Assembly (NCBI RefSeq): GCF_003989665.1
Contig: NZ_RZIJ01000001.1
Coordinates: 496,001-560,000, forward strand
Length of the DNA stretch: 64,000 nt
Origin: Azospirillum doebereinerae
Lineage (GTDB): Bacteria; Pseudomonadota; Alphaproteobacteria; Azospirillales; Azospirillaceae
Direction: 5' to 3'
The translations under genes were made by a program, and so were the position numbers. Positions 27,189-36,906 of this stretch are shown one piece after another (positions within the stretch are counted from its first letter, which is position 1; each line of letters starts with the position of its first letter). Under the pieces are notes generated by a model. It was not told the origin of the DNA. It worked only from the letters and a program-made list of their open reading frames with translations, and did not search any database.

Positions 27189-27302
27189 TTGCCCCCCTCC
27201 CTAACCCTCCCCCGCGTTGCGGGAGAGGGGACTGCCGCCGAACGCCGACAAGCGTCCTGCCCCCTCTCCCGCCGAAGGCGGGGGAGGGATGGGGAGGGGG
27301 CA
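27189..27302 (-). repeat. Palindromic intergenic repeat, copy 3, inside phage block B
   Basis: 114 bp, the inverted counterpart of the copy at 1776-1889: its reverse complement matches copy 1 through the CCCCATCCCTCCCCC arm and the CTTGTCGGCGTTCGGCGG spacer. It lies between the capsid gene and the next block B gene, where its hairpins could reduce read-through and help set a high capsid-to-tail ratio. Its presence in a phage operon and in host gaps suggests movement of the repeat. Confidence 0.8.
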
Positions 27303-27322
27303 CGCGAAACTGAGCTTTCGCC

Positions 27323-28141
27323 TCAGCTCTCCAGGCAGCGCAGGGTGACGACCCCGGCCGTGTCGATCAGCGCGGCGCCCTGGCTCATCATGTTGTTGAC
27401 GAAATGGGCGGCGCGGTCGCCGTGCCAGCTGATGTCGGTCTTCACGTCGGCGCCCGCCGCGTGGGCGACCGCCGTCTTGTGGTACCAGTGGCACAGCCGC
27501 ACGTTGCCGGTCGCCTTCAGCCCGGAATGCGGGATCCACAGCGTGCCGAGCCAGCGCTTGGCCTGGGTGCCGCGCCAGGGCAGTTCGTCCGGCCCGACAT
27601 AGTCGCTGCTGGCGAACTCCTCGATCCCGAGAAGCTGGCTCCACTGCTTCCAGCCGACCACCGCGAAGCGCTGGCCGTCGTCGGGCACGTCGGATTCGCC
27701 CAGGATCTCGAAGGCCTCCAGCACCTTGGAGCGGGTCAGCCCGTCGGTGTCGCCGCCGGCGAAGCGGGTCGAGGTGTTCAGCTCGGCCAGCAGCAGTTCG
27801 TCGGTCTTGCGGCCCAGCGCGTAGGCGCCGGCCCCGGCGATGATCTGGCGCTCGTCGATGTTGGTCTTCAGCTCGTCCAGCCGGTCGACCCAATCGCCGG
27901 CGTAGAAGTCGTAGAGCGGGCATTCGACCGGTGTGTGGTCCAGGTTCATGACCGGGACGGCGCCGTGGCGCGACTTGGTCGAGGCGACGCCCTTGCCCAC
28001 CTTCTGGAAGACGGTGGAGGCGCCCTGCACGTTGTTCTTCGTGCGGACCGTGTTGCGCAGCTTGGAGCCCATGCGCTGGTAGGCCTCGTGGACCTCGCGC
28101 TCGAACTGCTTGACGAACGCCTCGGCGATCGTGGTGGACAT
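27323..28141 (-). CDS. Major capsid protein, podovirus type (phage block B)
   Basis: A 272 aa protein matching a capsid family of T7/BPP-1-like podoviruses. Landmarks are FVKQFEREVHEAYQRMGSKL, TVRTKNNVQGASTVFQKVGK, YDFYAGDWVDRLDELKTNID, HSGLKATGNVRLCHWYHKTA and SWHGDRAAHFVNNMMSQGA. It is intact and is the first gene of block B, preceded by about 300 bases containing a strong terminator, so it should have its own promoter within 28142-28255. A normal scaffold-capsid adjacency is missing. Confidence 0.85.
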   Translation of the reverse strand: MSTTIAEAFVKQFEREVHEAYQRMGSKLRNTVRTKNNVQGASTVFQKVGKGVASTKSRHGAVPVMNLDHTPVECPLYDFYAGDWVDRLDELKTNIDERQIIAGAGAYALGRKTDELLLAELNTSTRFAGGDTDGLTRSKVLEAFEILGESDVPDDGQRFAVVGWKQWSQLLGIEEFASSDYVGPDELPWRGTQAKRWLGTLWIPHSGLKATGNVRLCHWYHKTAVAHAAGADVKTDISWHGDRAAHFVNNMMSQGAALIDTAGVVTLRCLES

Positions 28142-28255
28142 GGGAGATGATTCCTTTCGCGTTCCTGCGGATCCCGTCCAGGGGAAAGGTCGTCCCGCCA
28201 CCCGGTTGTCGGTGTCGCTTGGAACGCAACCGGCCGCGGGCGGAACGCGAAAAAG

Positions 28256-28298
28256 AAAAGGGCCGGCCGGGCCTTTCGGTTGTCCGGCCAGCCCTTTT
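28256..28298. terminator. Bidirectional rho-independent terminator upstream of the capsid gene
   Basis: Arms AAAAGGGCCGGCCGG (28256-28270) and CCGGCCAGCCCTTTT (28284-28298) pair with one mismatch, and the A and T runs make it work from either side. It separates the fur-74 aa operon from phage block B. The remaining bases between 28142 and 28440 show no gene. Confidence 0.75.
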
Positions 28299-28440
28299 CA
28301 GGACAGGCTTGAGGGGAGGTTGGCAAAGCGTCGAAGGCGGAAGGTCTTGAGGGGGGGGAGACCCGTCGCCTTGACAGGAACCGTTTTAGGATTTTCAGCC
28401 CATCAGATCAAGGACTATTTTCATAAACGCGCGGCGGCCC

Positions 28441-28665
28441 TCAGTGCCGGACCGGTCCCGCCAGCCAATGGCTGACGATGGTCTCGGCCTGGACCGGCGA
28501 GCTTTCCGGGTGGTGGTAGCGGTAGACGGTGACCGCCGCCTCCAGCGCGTAGCGTTCCGGCTGGCCGCAGCGGCACAGGCCGCTGTAGCAGCGCTGCACC
28601 GCGTCGCGGCAGGCCGGCGCGTCGAAGGGAGGCGGCTCGTCGCCGAGATAGCGGGGATCGGTCAT
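28441..28665 (-). CDS. Cysteine-containing small protein coupled to fur
   Basis: A 74 aa protein, not recognised. Four cysteines lie in one stretch (PACRDAVQRCYSGLCRCG), followed by a helix and a histidine-containing YRYHHPESSP, so it could bind metal. Its ATG overlaps the fur stop by four bases (ATGA), indicating coupled translation and a shared iron or redox theme. No ligand can be assigned from sequence alone. Confidence 0.7.
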   Translation of the reverse strand: MTDPRYLGDEPPPFDAPACRDAVQRCYSGLCRCGQPERYALEAAVTVYRYHHPESSPVQAETIVSHWLAGPVRH

Positions 28666-29087
28666 TGACGCTCATCCTCCTCGTCCAAGGGCACGCCGTA
28701 GATCTCCAGCCGGTGCCCGACGATCTTGTAGCCGAGCTCGCGGGCGATGCGCTCCTTCATCGCCTCCAGCTCCGGGCTGGCGAACTCGATGATCCGGCCG
28801 GTGCGGGTGTCGATCAGGTGGTGGTGGTGGTCGGCCGACGCCTCCTCGTAGCGGGCGCGCCCGTCGCCGAGATCGACGCGCTCGATCACCTGCGCGTCCT
28901 CCAGCAGCCGCATGGTCCGGTAGACCGTGGCGATGGAGATGCGCGGGTCGATGCTCGCCGCGCGGCGATGAACCTCCTCCACGTCGGGATGGTCGTCCGC
29001 CTCCGACAGCACCTGCGAGATGACCCGGCGCTGCCCGGTCATCTTCAATCCCTTTTCGACACACAACGCTTCCAGCCGCGACGTCAT
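28662..29087 (-). CDS. fur: Fur family transcriptional regulator
   Basis: A 141 aa metal-dependent repressor. The winged helix has QRRVISQVLSEADDHPDVEE and IATVYRTMRLLEDAQVI; the metal region is ADHHHHLIDTRTGRIIEF, ending with GHRLEIYGVP. The structural CxxC of E. coli Fur is absent (IDTRTG in its place), as in alphaproteobacterial Fur/Mur proteins, so manganese or iron may be the effector. It is divergent from sodC (119-base gap), which may be a target. Confidence 0.9.
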   Translation of the reverse strand: MTSRLEALCVEKGLKMTGQRRVISQVLSEADDHPDVEEVHRRAASIDPRISIATVYRTMRLLEDAQVIERVDLGDGRARYEEASADHHHHLIDTRTGRIIEFASPELEAMKERIARELGYKIVGHRLEIYGVPLDEEDERQ

Positions 29088-29206
29088 CGGAACGATACCT
29101 TGGTCTTTGGTTTCCGAAACCCCATCATACTGAAAACCGTTCGCAATCCCAGCGCGGTGTTGACGCGACGCGAAAGTCGCAACAATCGAATGGAGGACGC
29201 ACGAAC

Positions 29207-29746
29207 ATGATTCGCAACGCCATCGCCCCGGCCCTGATCGCCCTCGCCACCCTGGCGGCCCTGCCCGCCGCCGCCCAGCAGCCGGCCCAGCCGGCCCCGG
29301 CTCCCGCCGCGCAGGCCGCCGTCGCCGACGCGCAGGGCAAGGCGCTGGGCACCGTCACCTTCACCAAGTTTCCCCATGGGATCGTGGTGCACGGCCAGTT
29401 GGAGGGCCTGACGCCGGGCTGGCACGGCCTGCACATCCACGAAAACGGCGCCTGCACCCCGAATTTCGCGGCGGCGGGCGGCCATTTCGGCGCGGCCGGG
29501 TCCAAGCACGGGCTGGAGGCGCAGGCGATCCACTACGGCGAGCTTCCCAACATCTGGGCCAACGAGGCCGGCAAGGCCGGGTTCGAGGCGATCACCCACA
29601 TGGTCTCGCTGACCGACGGCGCCGACGGCCTGTTCAAGCAGGGCGGCACCGCCATCGTCGTCCACGCCCAGCCCGACGATTATCTGAGCCAGCCCGCTGG
29701 CAACTCCGGCGACCGCATCGGCTGCGGCGTCATCAAAAAGAGCTGA
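29207..29746 (+). CDS. sodC: Copper/zinc superoxide dismutase
   Basis: A 179 aa periplasmic enzyme converting superoxide to hydrogen peroxide and oxygen. A signal peptide ends near ALPAAAQ. Metal ligands are in LHIHENG, GGHF and AIVVHAQPDD; the disulfide cysteines lie in NGACTP and IGCGVI, and the substrate-guiding arginine is in SGDRIGCG. The gene is divergent from fur and followed by about 275 bases without a clear gene before the helicase. Confidence 0.93.
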   Translation: MIRNAIAPALIALATLAALPAAAQQPAQPAPAPAAQAAVADAQGKALGTVTFTKFPHGIVVHGQLEGLTPGWHGLHIHENGACTPNFAAAGGHFGAAGSKHGLEAQAIHYGELPNIWANEAGKAGFEAITHMVSLTDGADGLFKQGGTAIVVHAQPDDYLSQPAGNSGDRIGCGVIKKS

Positions 29747-30023
29747 CGCCAAAGGGGTGCGGCCAATCGACACAGGCGCCGCCACCCGGCCGCACCCCCG
29801 CCCGCCCTTCCTTGTCCCAGCGGCGCACGCCTGCCTCCCACCGAGTTTTCTTGCCAAAACAAGCCGTCCGCCCTATGTGTGCGGAGTCGGATGGCACCAG
29901 GACCGCGCCCTTGTCGGTGCGCCGCCGCCCGACGGCTCCGCGCCATCCCGCCGCGGAGCGCGCAAGCCCGGCCGCTCCCTATTGGCGCGGCCCCCATTCT
30001 GGTGACCAGGACCATCCCTATCC

Positions 30024-31520
30024 ATGACTGAATTCTCCGGCCTCGGCCTGATCGAGCCTCTTCTGCGCGCCGTCGCCGAGGAAGGCTACACCACGGCCAC
30101 GCCGATCCAGGCCGGCACCATCCCGCTGCTGCTGCAGGGCCGCGACGTTCTCGGCCTCGCCCAGACCGGCACCGGCAAGACCGCCGCCTTCACCCTGCCG
30201 ATCCTCCAGCGCCTGTTCGAGAACAAGAAGCGCGTCGCCGCCAAGGCGCCGCGCACGCTGATCCTGACCCCGACTCGCGAGCTGGCCCTCCAGATCGGCG
30301 ACAGCTTCGCCACCTACGGCAAGCATCTGCCGATCCGCCGCACCGTGATCCACGGCGGTGTCGGCCAGAGCCCGCAGATCGCCGCGCTGACCCGCGGCGT
30401 CGAGGTGCTGATCGCCACGCCGGGCCGGCTGCTCGACCTGATGGCGCAGAACCACTGCAAGCTCGACGCGATCGAGGTCTTCGTCCTCGACGAGGCCGAC
30501 CGGATGCTCGACATGGGCTTCATCCGCGACGTCCGCAAGGTGGTCGCGGTCATGAACAAGCAGCGCCAGACGCTGCTGTTCTCGGCCACCATGCCCGAGG
30601 CGGTGACGGAGCTGGCGAACAGCATCCTGTCCAACCCCGAGCGCATCGAGGTCACGCCGCAATCCACCACGGTGGAGCGCATCAATCAGAGCGTTCTGTT
30701 CGTGGACCGCGCCGACAAGCGCCGCCTGCTGGCCGACCTGCTGCTCGACAGCAAGGTCGCGCGGACCATCGTGTTCGCCCGCACCAAGCACGGCGCCGAC
30801 CGCGTGGCCGAGCATCTGAAGAAGGCCGGCATCGCCGCCGACGCGATCCACGGCGACAAGTCGCAGTCGGCCCGCGTCCGCGCGCTGGAATCCTTCCGCG
30901 CCGGCGAACTGCGGGCGCTGGTGGCGACCGACATCGCGGCGCGCGGCATCGACGTGGACGGCATCAGCCACGTCATCAACTTCGACCTGCCGAACGAGCC
31001 GGAAAGCTACGTCCACCGCATCGGCCGGACCGCGCGGGCCGGCACCACCGGCAGCGCGGTGTCCTTCTGCGACCATGAAGAGGTCGGCTACCTGAAGGAC
31101 ATCGAGAAGACGATCCGCCAGCCGATTCCGATCGACAACACCCACCCGTTCCACGCGGTGGAGGTGGCGCAGATCCACGCCTCGTCCAAGCCGCCGCCCC
31201 GCCCGAAGGCGCCCGGCAGCAACCGCAACCAGAACCAGGGCGGCGGACGCGGCCAGCAGCAGCCGGCGGCCAACCGTTCGGCCGCCCCGGCGGGCAAGCC
31301 GGCGCAGCCCCGTGCGGCCCAGCCCAAGCCCGCGCAACCCAAGCCCGCCCAGGCCCGGCCGCCCCAGGGCACCAAGCCGGCCAGCCACCCGCAGGCCAGC
31401 AAGACGCCCAAGCCCGGCGCCCAGCAGAACCGCCACGACCGGCGCCCGCAGGCCCACGCCGCGGCCACGCGCCCGACCGGCGGCGACACCCCGCTGAAGA
31501 AGAAGACCAGCGCGGCGTGA
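30024..31520 (+). CDS. rhlE: DEAD-box ATP-dependent RNA helicase (RhlE-like)
   Basis: A 498 aa RNA helicase. The Q-motif region and TPIQ are followed by AQTGTGKT (I), PTRELALQ (Ia), TPGRLL (Ib), [13 protein letters not shown] (II), SATMP (III), [11 protein letters not shown] (IV), [11 protein letters not shown] (V) and [10 protein letters not shown] (VI). Residues from about 385 are a low-complexity tail rich in proline, lysine, alanine and glutamine, common in RhlE for RNA binding. Expected roles are ribosome assembly and RNA decay. A strong terminator follows. Confidence 0.94.
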   Translation: MTEFSGLGLIEPLLRAVAEEGYTTATPIQAGTIPLLLQGRDVLGLAQTGTGKTAAFTLPILQRLFENKKRVAAKAPRTLILTPTRELALQIGDSFATYGKHLPIRRTVIHGGVGQSPQIAALTRGVEVLIATPGRLLDLMAQNHCKLDAIEVFVLDEADRMLDMGFIRDVRKVVAVMNKQRQTLLFSATMPEAVTELANSILSNPERIEVTPQSTTVERINQSVLFVDRADKRRLLADLLLDSKVARTIVFARTKHGADRVAEHLKKAGIAADAIHGDKSQSARVRALESFRAGELRALVATDIAARGIDVDGISHVINFDLPNEPESYVHRIGRTARAGTTGSAVSFCDHEEVGYLKDIEKTIRQPIPIDNTHPFHAVEVAQIHASSKPPPRPKAPGSNRNQNQGGGRGQQQPAANRSAAPAGKPAQPRAAQPKPAQPKPAQARPPQGTKPASHPQASKTPKPGAQQNRHDRRPQAHAAATRPTGGDTPLKKKTSAA

Positions 31521-31540
31521 TCGCGTCGTAGGAACCAACA

Positions 31541-31578
31541 GAAAAAGGCCCCGTCTCTCGCGAGACGGGGCCTTTTTC
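31541..31578. terminator. Strong bidirectional terminator
   Basis: A perfect 17 bp stem, GAAAAAGGCCCCGTCTC against GAGACGGGGCCTTTTTC, with a TCGC loop. The A and T tracts at its ends serve both the helicase gene and the convergent GST gene. Confidence 0.9.
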
Positions 31579-31594
31579 ATGACCCGGCTTCCGC

Positions 31595-32200
31595 TCAGCC
31601 CTGCGCTTCGGCGGCCAGCGCCTGCTTCACCGCCGGACGGGCACCGACCCGCGCCGCGAAGGCCTCCAAATTCGGCCAAGGCGTCAGCGGAATGCCGATG
31701 CGCGGTGCCCAGCCCAGCACGACGAAGGCGTAGGCGTCGGCCACCGTGAAGGTCTCGCCGGTCAGGTAGGGCTTGCCCTCCAGATGCCGGTCCATCGCGC
31801 CGAACTTCGCCGCCAGCGTCTGCTTGGCGATCTCCTTGTAGGCGTCGGGCGTGTTGGGGCGGAACAGCGGGCTGAAGGTCTTGTGCAGCTCGCTCGACAC
31901 GAAGTTCAGCCATTCCAGCACGCGGTAGCGCCCGATGGTGCCGACCGCCGGGATCAGGCCGCTGCCGGGCGCTTGGTCGGCGATGTACTGCACGGTCACC
32001 GCCGCCTCGGTGAGGATTCCGCCCTCGTCGAGGCCGAGCGTCGGCACCTGCCCTTTCGGGTTCACGGCCAGGAAATCGCTGCCGTCCTCCAGGGTTTTCT
32101 TCGCCAGATCGACCTTCACGAGGTCGAAGGGCAGCCCGGCCTCGCGCAGGACGATGTGCGGCGAGAGCGAGCAGGCGCCGGGCTTGTAGTAGAGCTTCAT
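31595..32200 (-). CDS. gst: Glutathione S-transferase, beta-class-like
   Basis: A 201 aa cytosolic GST. The thioredoxin-like domain starts MKLYYKPGACSLSPHIVLRE, with the cysteine/serine region of beta-class enzymes and VNPKGQVPTL before the glutathione-binding TEAAVTVQYI. The helical C-domain contains KPYLTGETFTVADAYAFVVL. Likely roles are detoxification and thiol redox. A single-gene unit ending at the shared terminator. Confidence 0.9.
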   Translation of the reverse strand: MKLYYKPGACSLSPHIVLREAGLPFDLVKVDLAKKTLEDGSDFLAVNPKGQVPTLGLDEGGILTEAAVTVQYIADQAPGSGLIPAVGTIGRYRVLEWLNFVSSELHKTFSPLFRPNTPDAYKEIAKQTLAAKFGAMDRHLEGKPYLTGETFTVADAYAFVVLGWAPRIGIPLTPWPNLEAFAARVGARPAVKQALAAEAQG

Positions 32201-32282
32201 GATCTTGGTGTTCCCACGGGGATGAGGGTGGTCGACGCCCCTACAGCTAGCGCGCCCGGCCCCGCCGGACCAGCCCTTCCCG

Positions 32283-33362
<1,080 letters not shown>

Positions 33363-33386
33363 GTTCTTCTTACTTCCCGCTGTCCG

Positions 33387-34253
33387 CTATTTTTCGCTGT
33401 CGACCAAGCCCTTGACGAACCAGCGTTGCATGAGGACGACCACGGCGATCGGCGGCAGCATCGCCAGCACGGTCGTCGCCATGATGAGGTTCCAATCGTT
33501 GGCGGCCTCGCCGGTGCCGATCATCTTGGTGATGCCGATGACGATGGTCTCCATGTCCGCGCTGTTGGTGATCAGCAGCGGCCAGAGATACTGGTTCCAG
33601 CCGTAGATGAAGAGGATGACGAACAGCGCCGCGATGTTGGTCTTCGACAGCGGCAGCACCACGTCCACGAAGAAGCGCAACGCCCCCGCCCCGTCGATCT
33701 TGGCGGCCTCCACCAGCTCGTCCGGGATGGTCAGGAAGAACTGGCGGAACAGCAGCGTCGCGGTGGCCGACGCGATCAGCGGGATGGTCAGCCCGGCGTA
33801 GCTGTCGATCAGGCCGAGATCGGCGACGACCTTGTAGGTCGGGATGATCCGCACCTCGACCGGCAGCATCAGCGTGATGAAAATCATCCAGAAGAAGGCC
33901 ATGCGGAACGGGAAGCGGAAGAACGCCACCGCGTAGGCCGAGATGATCGAGATGGCGATCTTGCCGAGCGCGATGGTCAGCGCCATCACCAGGCTGTTCA
34001 GCAGCATCACCCGCACGGGCGTGTAGGAGGCGCGGGCGCCGTGGCTCTCGCTCCAGGCCTGGCCGTAGTTGACGAGCGCCTCGCCGCCGGGGGTCAGCGG
34101 CAGGTTGCCGCGCCCGATGGTGGCCGAATCCCAGGTCGATCCGATCAGCGTCACGTAGATCGGGAAGGCGAAGATCAGCACGCCCACGATCAGCACGATG
34201 TGGGGCACGAGGTCGATCAGGCGGCGGCCCCCGGATTGCGATAAAGTCGTCAT
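33387..34253 (-). CDS. ugpE: sn-Glycerol-3-phosphate ABC importer permease UgpE
   Basis: A 288 aa inner-membrane permease with about six helices. The coupling EAA loop is [20 protein letters not shown], followed by the expected [23 protein letters not shown] 34253 overlaps the ugpA stop by ATGA. Together with UgpA it forms the channel for glycerol-3-phosphate or its diesters. Confidence 0.9.
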   Translation of the reverse strand: MTTLSQSGGRRLIDLVPHIVLIVGVLIFAFPIYVTLIGSTWDSATIGRGNLPLTPGGEALVNYGQAWSESHGARASYTPVRVMLLNSLVMALTIALGKIAISIISAYAVAFFRFPFRMAFFWMIFITLMLPVEVRIIPTYKVVADLGLIDSYAGLTIPLIASATATLLFRQFFLTIPDELVEAAKIDGAGALRFFVDVVLPLSKTNIAALFVILFIYGWNQYLWPLLITNSADMETIVIGITKMIGTGEAANDWNLIMATTVLAMLPPIAVVVLMQRWFVKGLVDSEK

Positions 34254-35134
34254 GCGTAATGCACCTTGCGCTCGACGAAGCGGAACTGCACCGCGGTCAG
34301 CGCGATGACGATGACCATCAGGATCACCGATTGGGCCGAGGAGCCGCCCAGGTCGTTGTTGACCACGCCGTCCTGGTAGACGCGGAAGATCAGCGTCTCC
34401 GTCGCCTTGCCGGGACCGCCCTGGGTCAGGGCGTGGATCGTGCCGAAGGTCTCGAAGAAGGCGTAGACCATGTCGACCACCAGCAGGAAAAAGGTGGTCG
34501 GCGACAGCAGCGGGAAGGTGATCGACCAGAACCGCCGCGCCGGCCCGGCCCCATCGATGCTGGCCGCCTCCATGACCGAGCGCGGGATGGCCTGGAGCCC
34601 CGCCAGGAAGAAGATGAAGTTGTAGGAGACCTGCTTCCAGCTCGCAGCCAGGACAACCATGGTCAACGCCTGGTCGCCGTTCAGCCGGTAGTCCCAGTCG
34701 TAGCCCAGCCGGTTCAGCAGCCGGCCGAGCGACCCGATCTCGGGGTTGAAGATGAACATCCACAGCACCGCCGCCACGGCGGGCGCCAGCGCGTAGGGCC
34801 AGATCAGCAGCGTCTTGTAGGCACGCGCCCCCTTGATCTTGGAATCGGCCAGCACCGCCAGCAGCAGCGCCACGCCCAGCGACAGCGCTGTGACCGCGAC
34901 GCTGAAGATCGCCGTGGTCTTGACGGTGCCGACGTAGTTCGGGTCGCTCAGCACAACCTGGAAATTCTCGAACCAGACGAACTCGCTGCGCAGGCCGAAG
35001 GCGTCCTGGATGTGGACCGACTGCCAGATCGCCTGCGCCGCCGGCCAGATGAAGAAGACCAGAGTCACCGCCACCTGCGGCGCGAGCAGCAGATAAGGGA
35101 GGAGCTTGTTGTCGAAGATCACGCGACGCTGCAA
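34250..35134 (-). CDS. ugpA: sn-Glycerol-3-phosphate ABC importer permease UgpA
   Basis: A 294 aa permease with six helices and the EAA loop [40 protein letters not shown] is a typical UgpA start. It is 60 bases after ugpB, with a GC-rich hairpin between them, and overlaps ugpE by four bases. Confidence 0.9.
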   Translation of the reverse strand: MQRRVIFDNKLLPYLLLAPQVAVTLVFFIWPAAQAIWQSVHIQDAFGLRSEFVWFENFQVVLSDPNYVGTVKTTAIFSVAVTALSLGVALLLAVLADSKIKGARAYKTLLIWPYALAPAVAAVLWMFIFNPEIGSLGRLLNRLGYDWDYRLNGDQALTMVVLAASWKQVSYNFIFFLAGLQAIPRSVMEAASIDGAGPARRFWSITFPLLSPTTFFLLVVDMVYAFFETFGTIHALTQGGPGKATETLIFRVYQDGVVNNDLGGSSAQSVILMVIVIALTAVQFRFVERKVHYA

Positions 35135-35160
35135 AATCCGGCCTCGTTTTTTGGGAACAG

Positions 35161-35184
35161 CCCTCTCCCGCCCGGGGGAGAGGG
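35161..35184. promoter_or_regulatory. Intercistronic hairpin between ugpB and ugpA
   Basis: A 9 bp stem CCCTCTCCC / GGGAGAGGG with a short GC loop, in the 60-base gap. In the direction of the operon it has no U-run, so it is more likely to stabilise the ugpB mRNA end or dampen read-through than to stop it fully. This would favour excess binding protein over permease. Confidence 0.55.
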
Positions 35185-35194
35185 CGTTTTATCG

Positions 35195-36547
35195 TCAGTT
35201 CTTGTTCGCGCGCTCGAAGTTGCGCAGGACCACGTTGCCGCGCTGCACGGCGGTGTCGAGCGCCTGCTGGACCGGCTGCTGGCCCTGGAAGGCCTTCTCA
35301 AGTTCTTCCTGGATGATGTTGCGGATTTCCGGCAGGTTGCCCAGGCGCAGGCCCATCGTGTTCTCGGTGGTCGGCGTGCGGGTCAGCTGCGCGGCGGGCA
35401 CGTCGGCGCCGGGGTTCTTCTCGTAGAAGCCCTCCGCCTTGGCGAGTTCGAAGCCCTTGAAGGTCACCGGGACGTAGCCGGTGTCCATGTGCCACTTGGC
35501 GTCCACCTCGGGCTTGGCGAGGTAGGTGAAGAACTCCGACACCGCCTTGTATTCGGCCGGCGTCCGCTTGGGCGAGGTCATGACCCAGAAGGCCGCGCCG
35601 CCGATGATGCCGTTCTTCGGCTCGCCCTTGATCTGGTCCGGCCAGTAGGGCAGAGGGGCGGCGCCCCAGGCGAAGGTCGCCTCCTTGGCTATGCGGCTGC
35701 GCAGGCCCGACGAGGCGTGGATGATCGCGCACTCGCCCGACGGGAACAGGCCGTCCGGCTTGTTGTCGCGGCCACCGTAGCGGAAGGTGCCCTCCTTCTG
35801 CATGTCGACCAGCGTCTGGACGTGCTTGACGTAGAGCGGCGCGTTGACCTTCAGCTCGGCGTTCAGCCCGCCGAAGCCGTTGGCCTGCGAGGCGAAGGGG
35901 GTGTCGTGGATGGCGCCCAGCTGCTCGAACTGCGCCCAGGTCGGCCAGGAGGTAGTGAAGGGGCAGGATGCCCCCGACGCCTTCAGCGCCTTGGCCGCCG
36001 CGATCAGCTCCGGCCAGGTCGCCGGCGGCTTGTTCGGGTCGAGCCCGGCCTTCTGGAAGGCGTCCTTGTTGTAGAACATGATGTTGGTGGAGCTGTTGAA
36101 CGGCAGCGCCATCATCTTCCCGTCCTTGGACGAGTAGTAGCCGCTGACCGCCGGAATGTAGGCCTTGGGATCGACCGTGGCGCCCGTCTCCTGCATCAGC
36201 TGGTAGACCGGCTTGATCGCCGGGCCGGCGGCCATCATCGTCGCGGTGCCGACCTCGAACATCTGCACGATGTGCGGCGCGTTGCCGGCGCGGAAGGCGG
36301 CGATGGCGGCCTGCATCGCTTCCGGGTAGCTGCCCTTGAAGGAGGCGTTGACCTGGACCTTGTCCTGGCTGGCGTTGAAGCCCTTCACGACCTCTTCGAG
36401 CTGGCCGCCGAGCGGCTGGGGCAGGCCGTGCCAGAACTCGACGACGGTCTTCTGCTGCGCCTGGGCCATCGTCGGGGCCATCCCCGACAGGCCGGCGGCA
36501 AGGGCGAAGGCGGCCGTCGATAGGCCGAGCGTGCGGCGGGTCAACAT
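35195..36547 (-). CDS. ugpB: sn-Glycerol-3-phosphate ABC importer binding protein
   Basis: A 450 aa periplasmic receptor. The first 30 residues have a twin-arginine-like start (TRRTLGLST) and a signal sequence ending in AQAQ. FWHGLPQPLGGQLEEVVKGF, FNSSTNIMFYNKDAFQKAGL and GIIGGAAFWVM are UgpB landmarks. ATG 36547 is preceded by GGGAGT. First gene of ugpBAEC; in many bacteria PhoB controls this operon, but no clear Pho box was identified here. Confidence 0.9.
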   Translation of the reverse strand: MLTRRTLGLSTAAFALAAGLSGMAPTMAQAQQKTVVEFWHGLPQPLGGQLEEVVKGFNASQDKVQVNASFKGSYPEAMQAAIAAFRAGNAPHIVQMFEVGTATMMAAGPAIKPVYQLMQETGATVDPKAYIPAVSGYYSSKDGKMMALPFNSSTNIMFYNKDAFQKAGLDPNKPPATWPELIAAAKALKASGASCPFTTSWPTWAQFEQLGAIHDTPFASQANGFGGLNAELKVNAPLYVKHVQTLVDMQKEGTFRYGGRDNKPDGLFPSGECAIIHASSGLRSRIAKEATFAWGAAPLPYWPDQIKGEPKNGIIGGAAFWVMTSPKRTPAEYKAVSEFFTYLAKPEVDAKWHMDTGYVPVTFKGFELAKAEGFYEKNPGADVPAAQLTRTPTTENTMGLRLGNLPEIRNIIQEELEKAFQGQQPVQQALDTAVQRGNVVLRNFERANKN

Positions 36548-36906
36548 GCGGTGATACTCCCTGTCCCGGTTTGGTTTCGCGGTTGTCTGGAATGAGGGCA
36601 ACGGGTTGCCGTCCCGCGACGGTTTCATGAAGTTTCCATGGCAAGCGCACAAGGGCGTATGCCGGGGGATAGGCAGACCGGGGCAGCGCCGAACACCCCG
36701 CCGCCGGACGGCGCGGGGCAGGGCTGGGCATGACGACGGGAAAACCAACCGGCGTGCGGCCGATCCGGCATGGCGGAAACCTCCCCAATGCTTTTGTTCG
36801 GGACCTTGAGGTTCCCGTTAAGGTCACCCTGCGCGTGGGGGCGGCATTTTGTCAATCAGCCGTGTGGATTGTCACGACTCTGGACGATCCACGCCGCCCT
36901 CCCCCC
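36548..36906. other. Intergenic region upstream of ugpB
   Basis: 359 bases between ugpB and the hybrid kinase gene. It should hold the ugp promoter. Two TGTCA words near 36852 and 36872 (TTTGTCAATC and ATTGTCACGA) lie 20 bases apart, not the 22 expected for Pho-box repeats. No gene is supported here. Confidence 0.5.

Noticed and set aside
30018..31913. A long frame antisense to the DEAD-box helicase
   Set aside because: The helicase motifs are complete on the plus strand; the antisense frame starts inside the GST gene and has no recognisable domain.
36848..36877. Two TGTCA words as a Pho box for ugpB
   Set aside because: They are 20 bases apart rather than 22 and lie about 300 bases from ugpB, next to the 3' end of the hybrid kinase gene.
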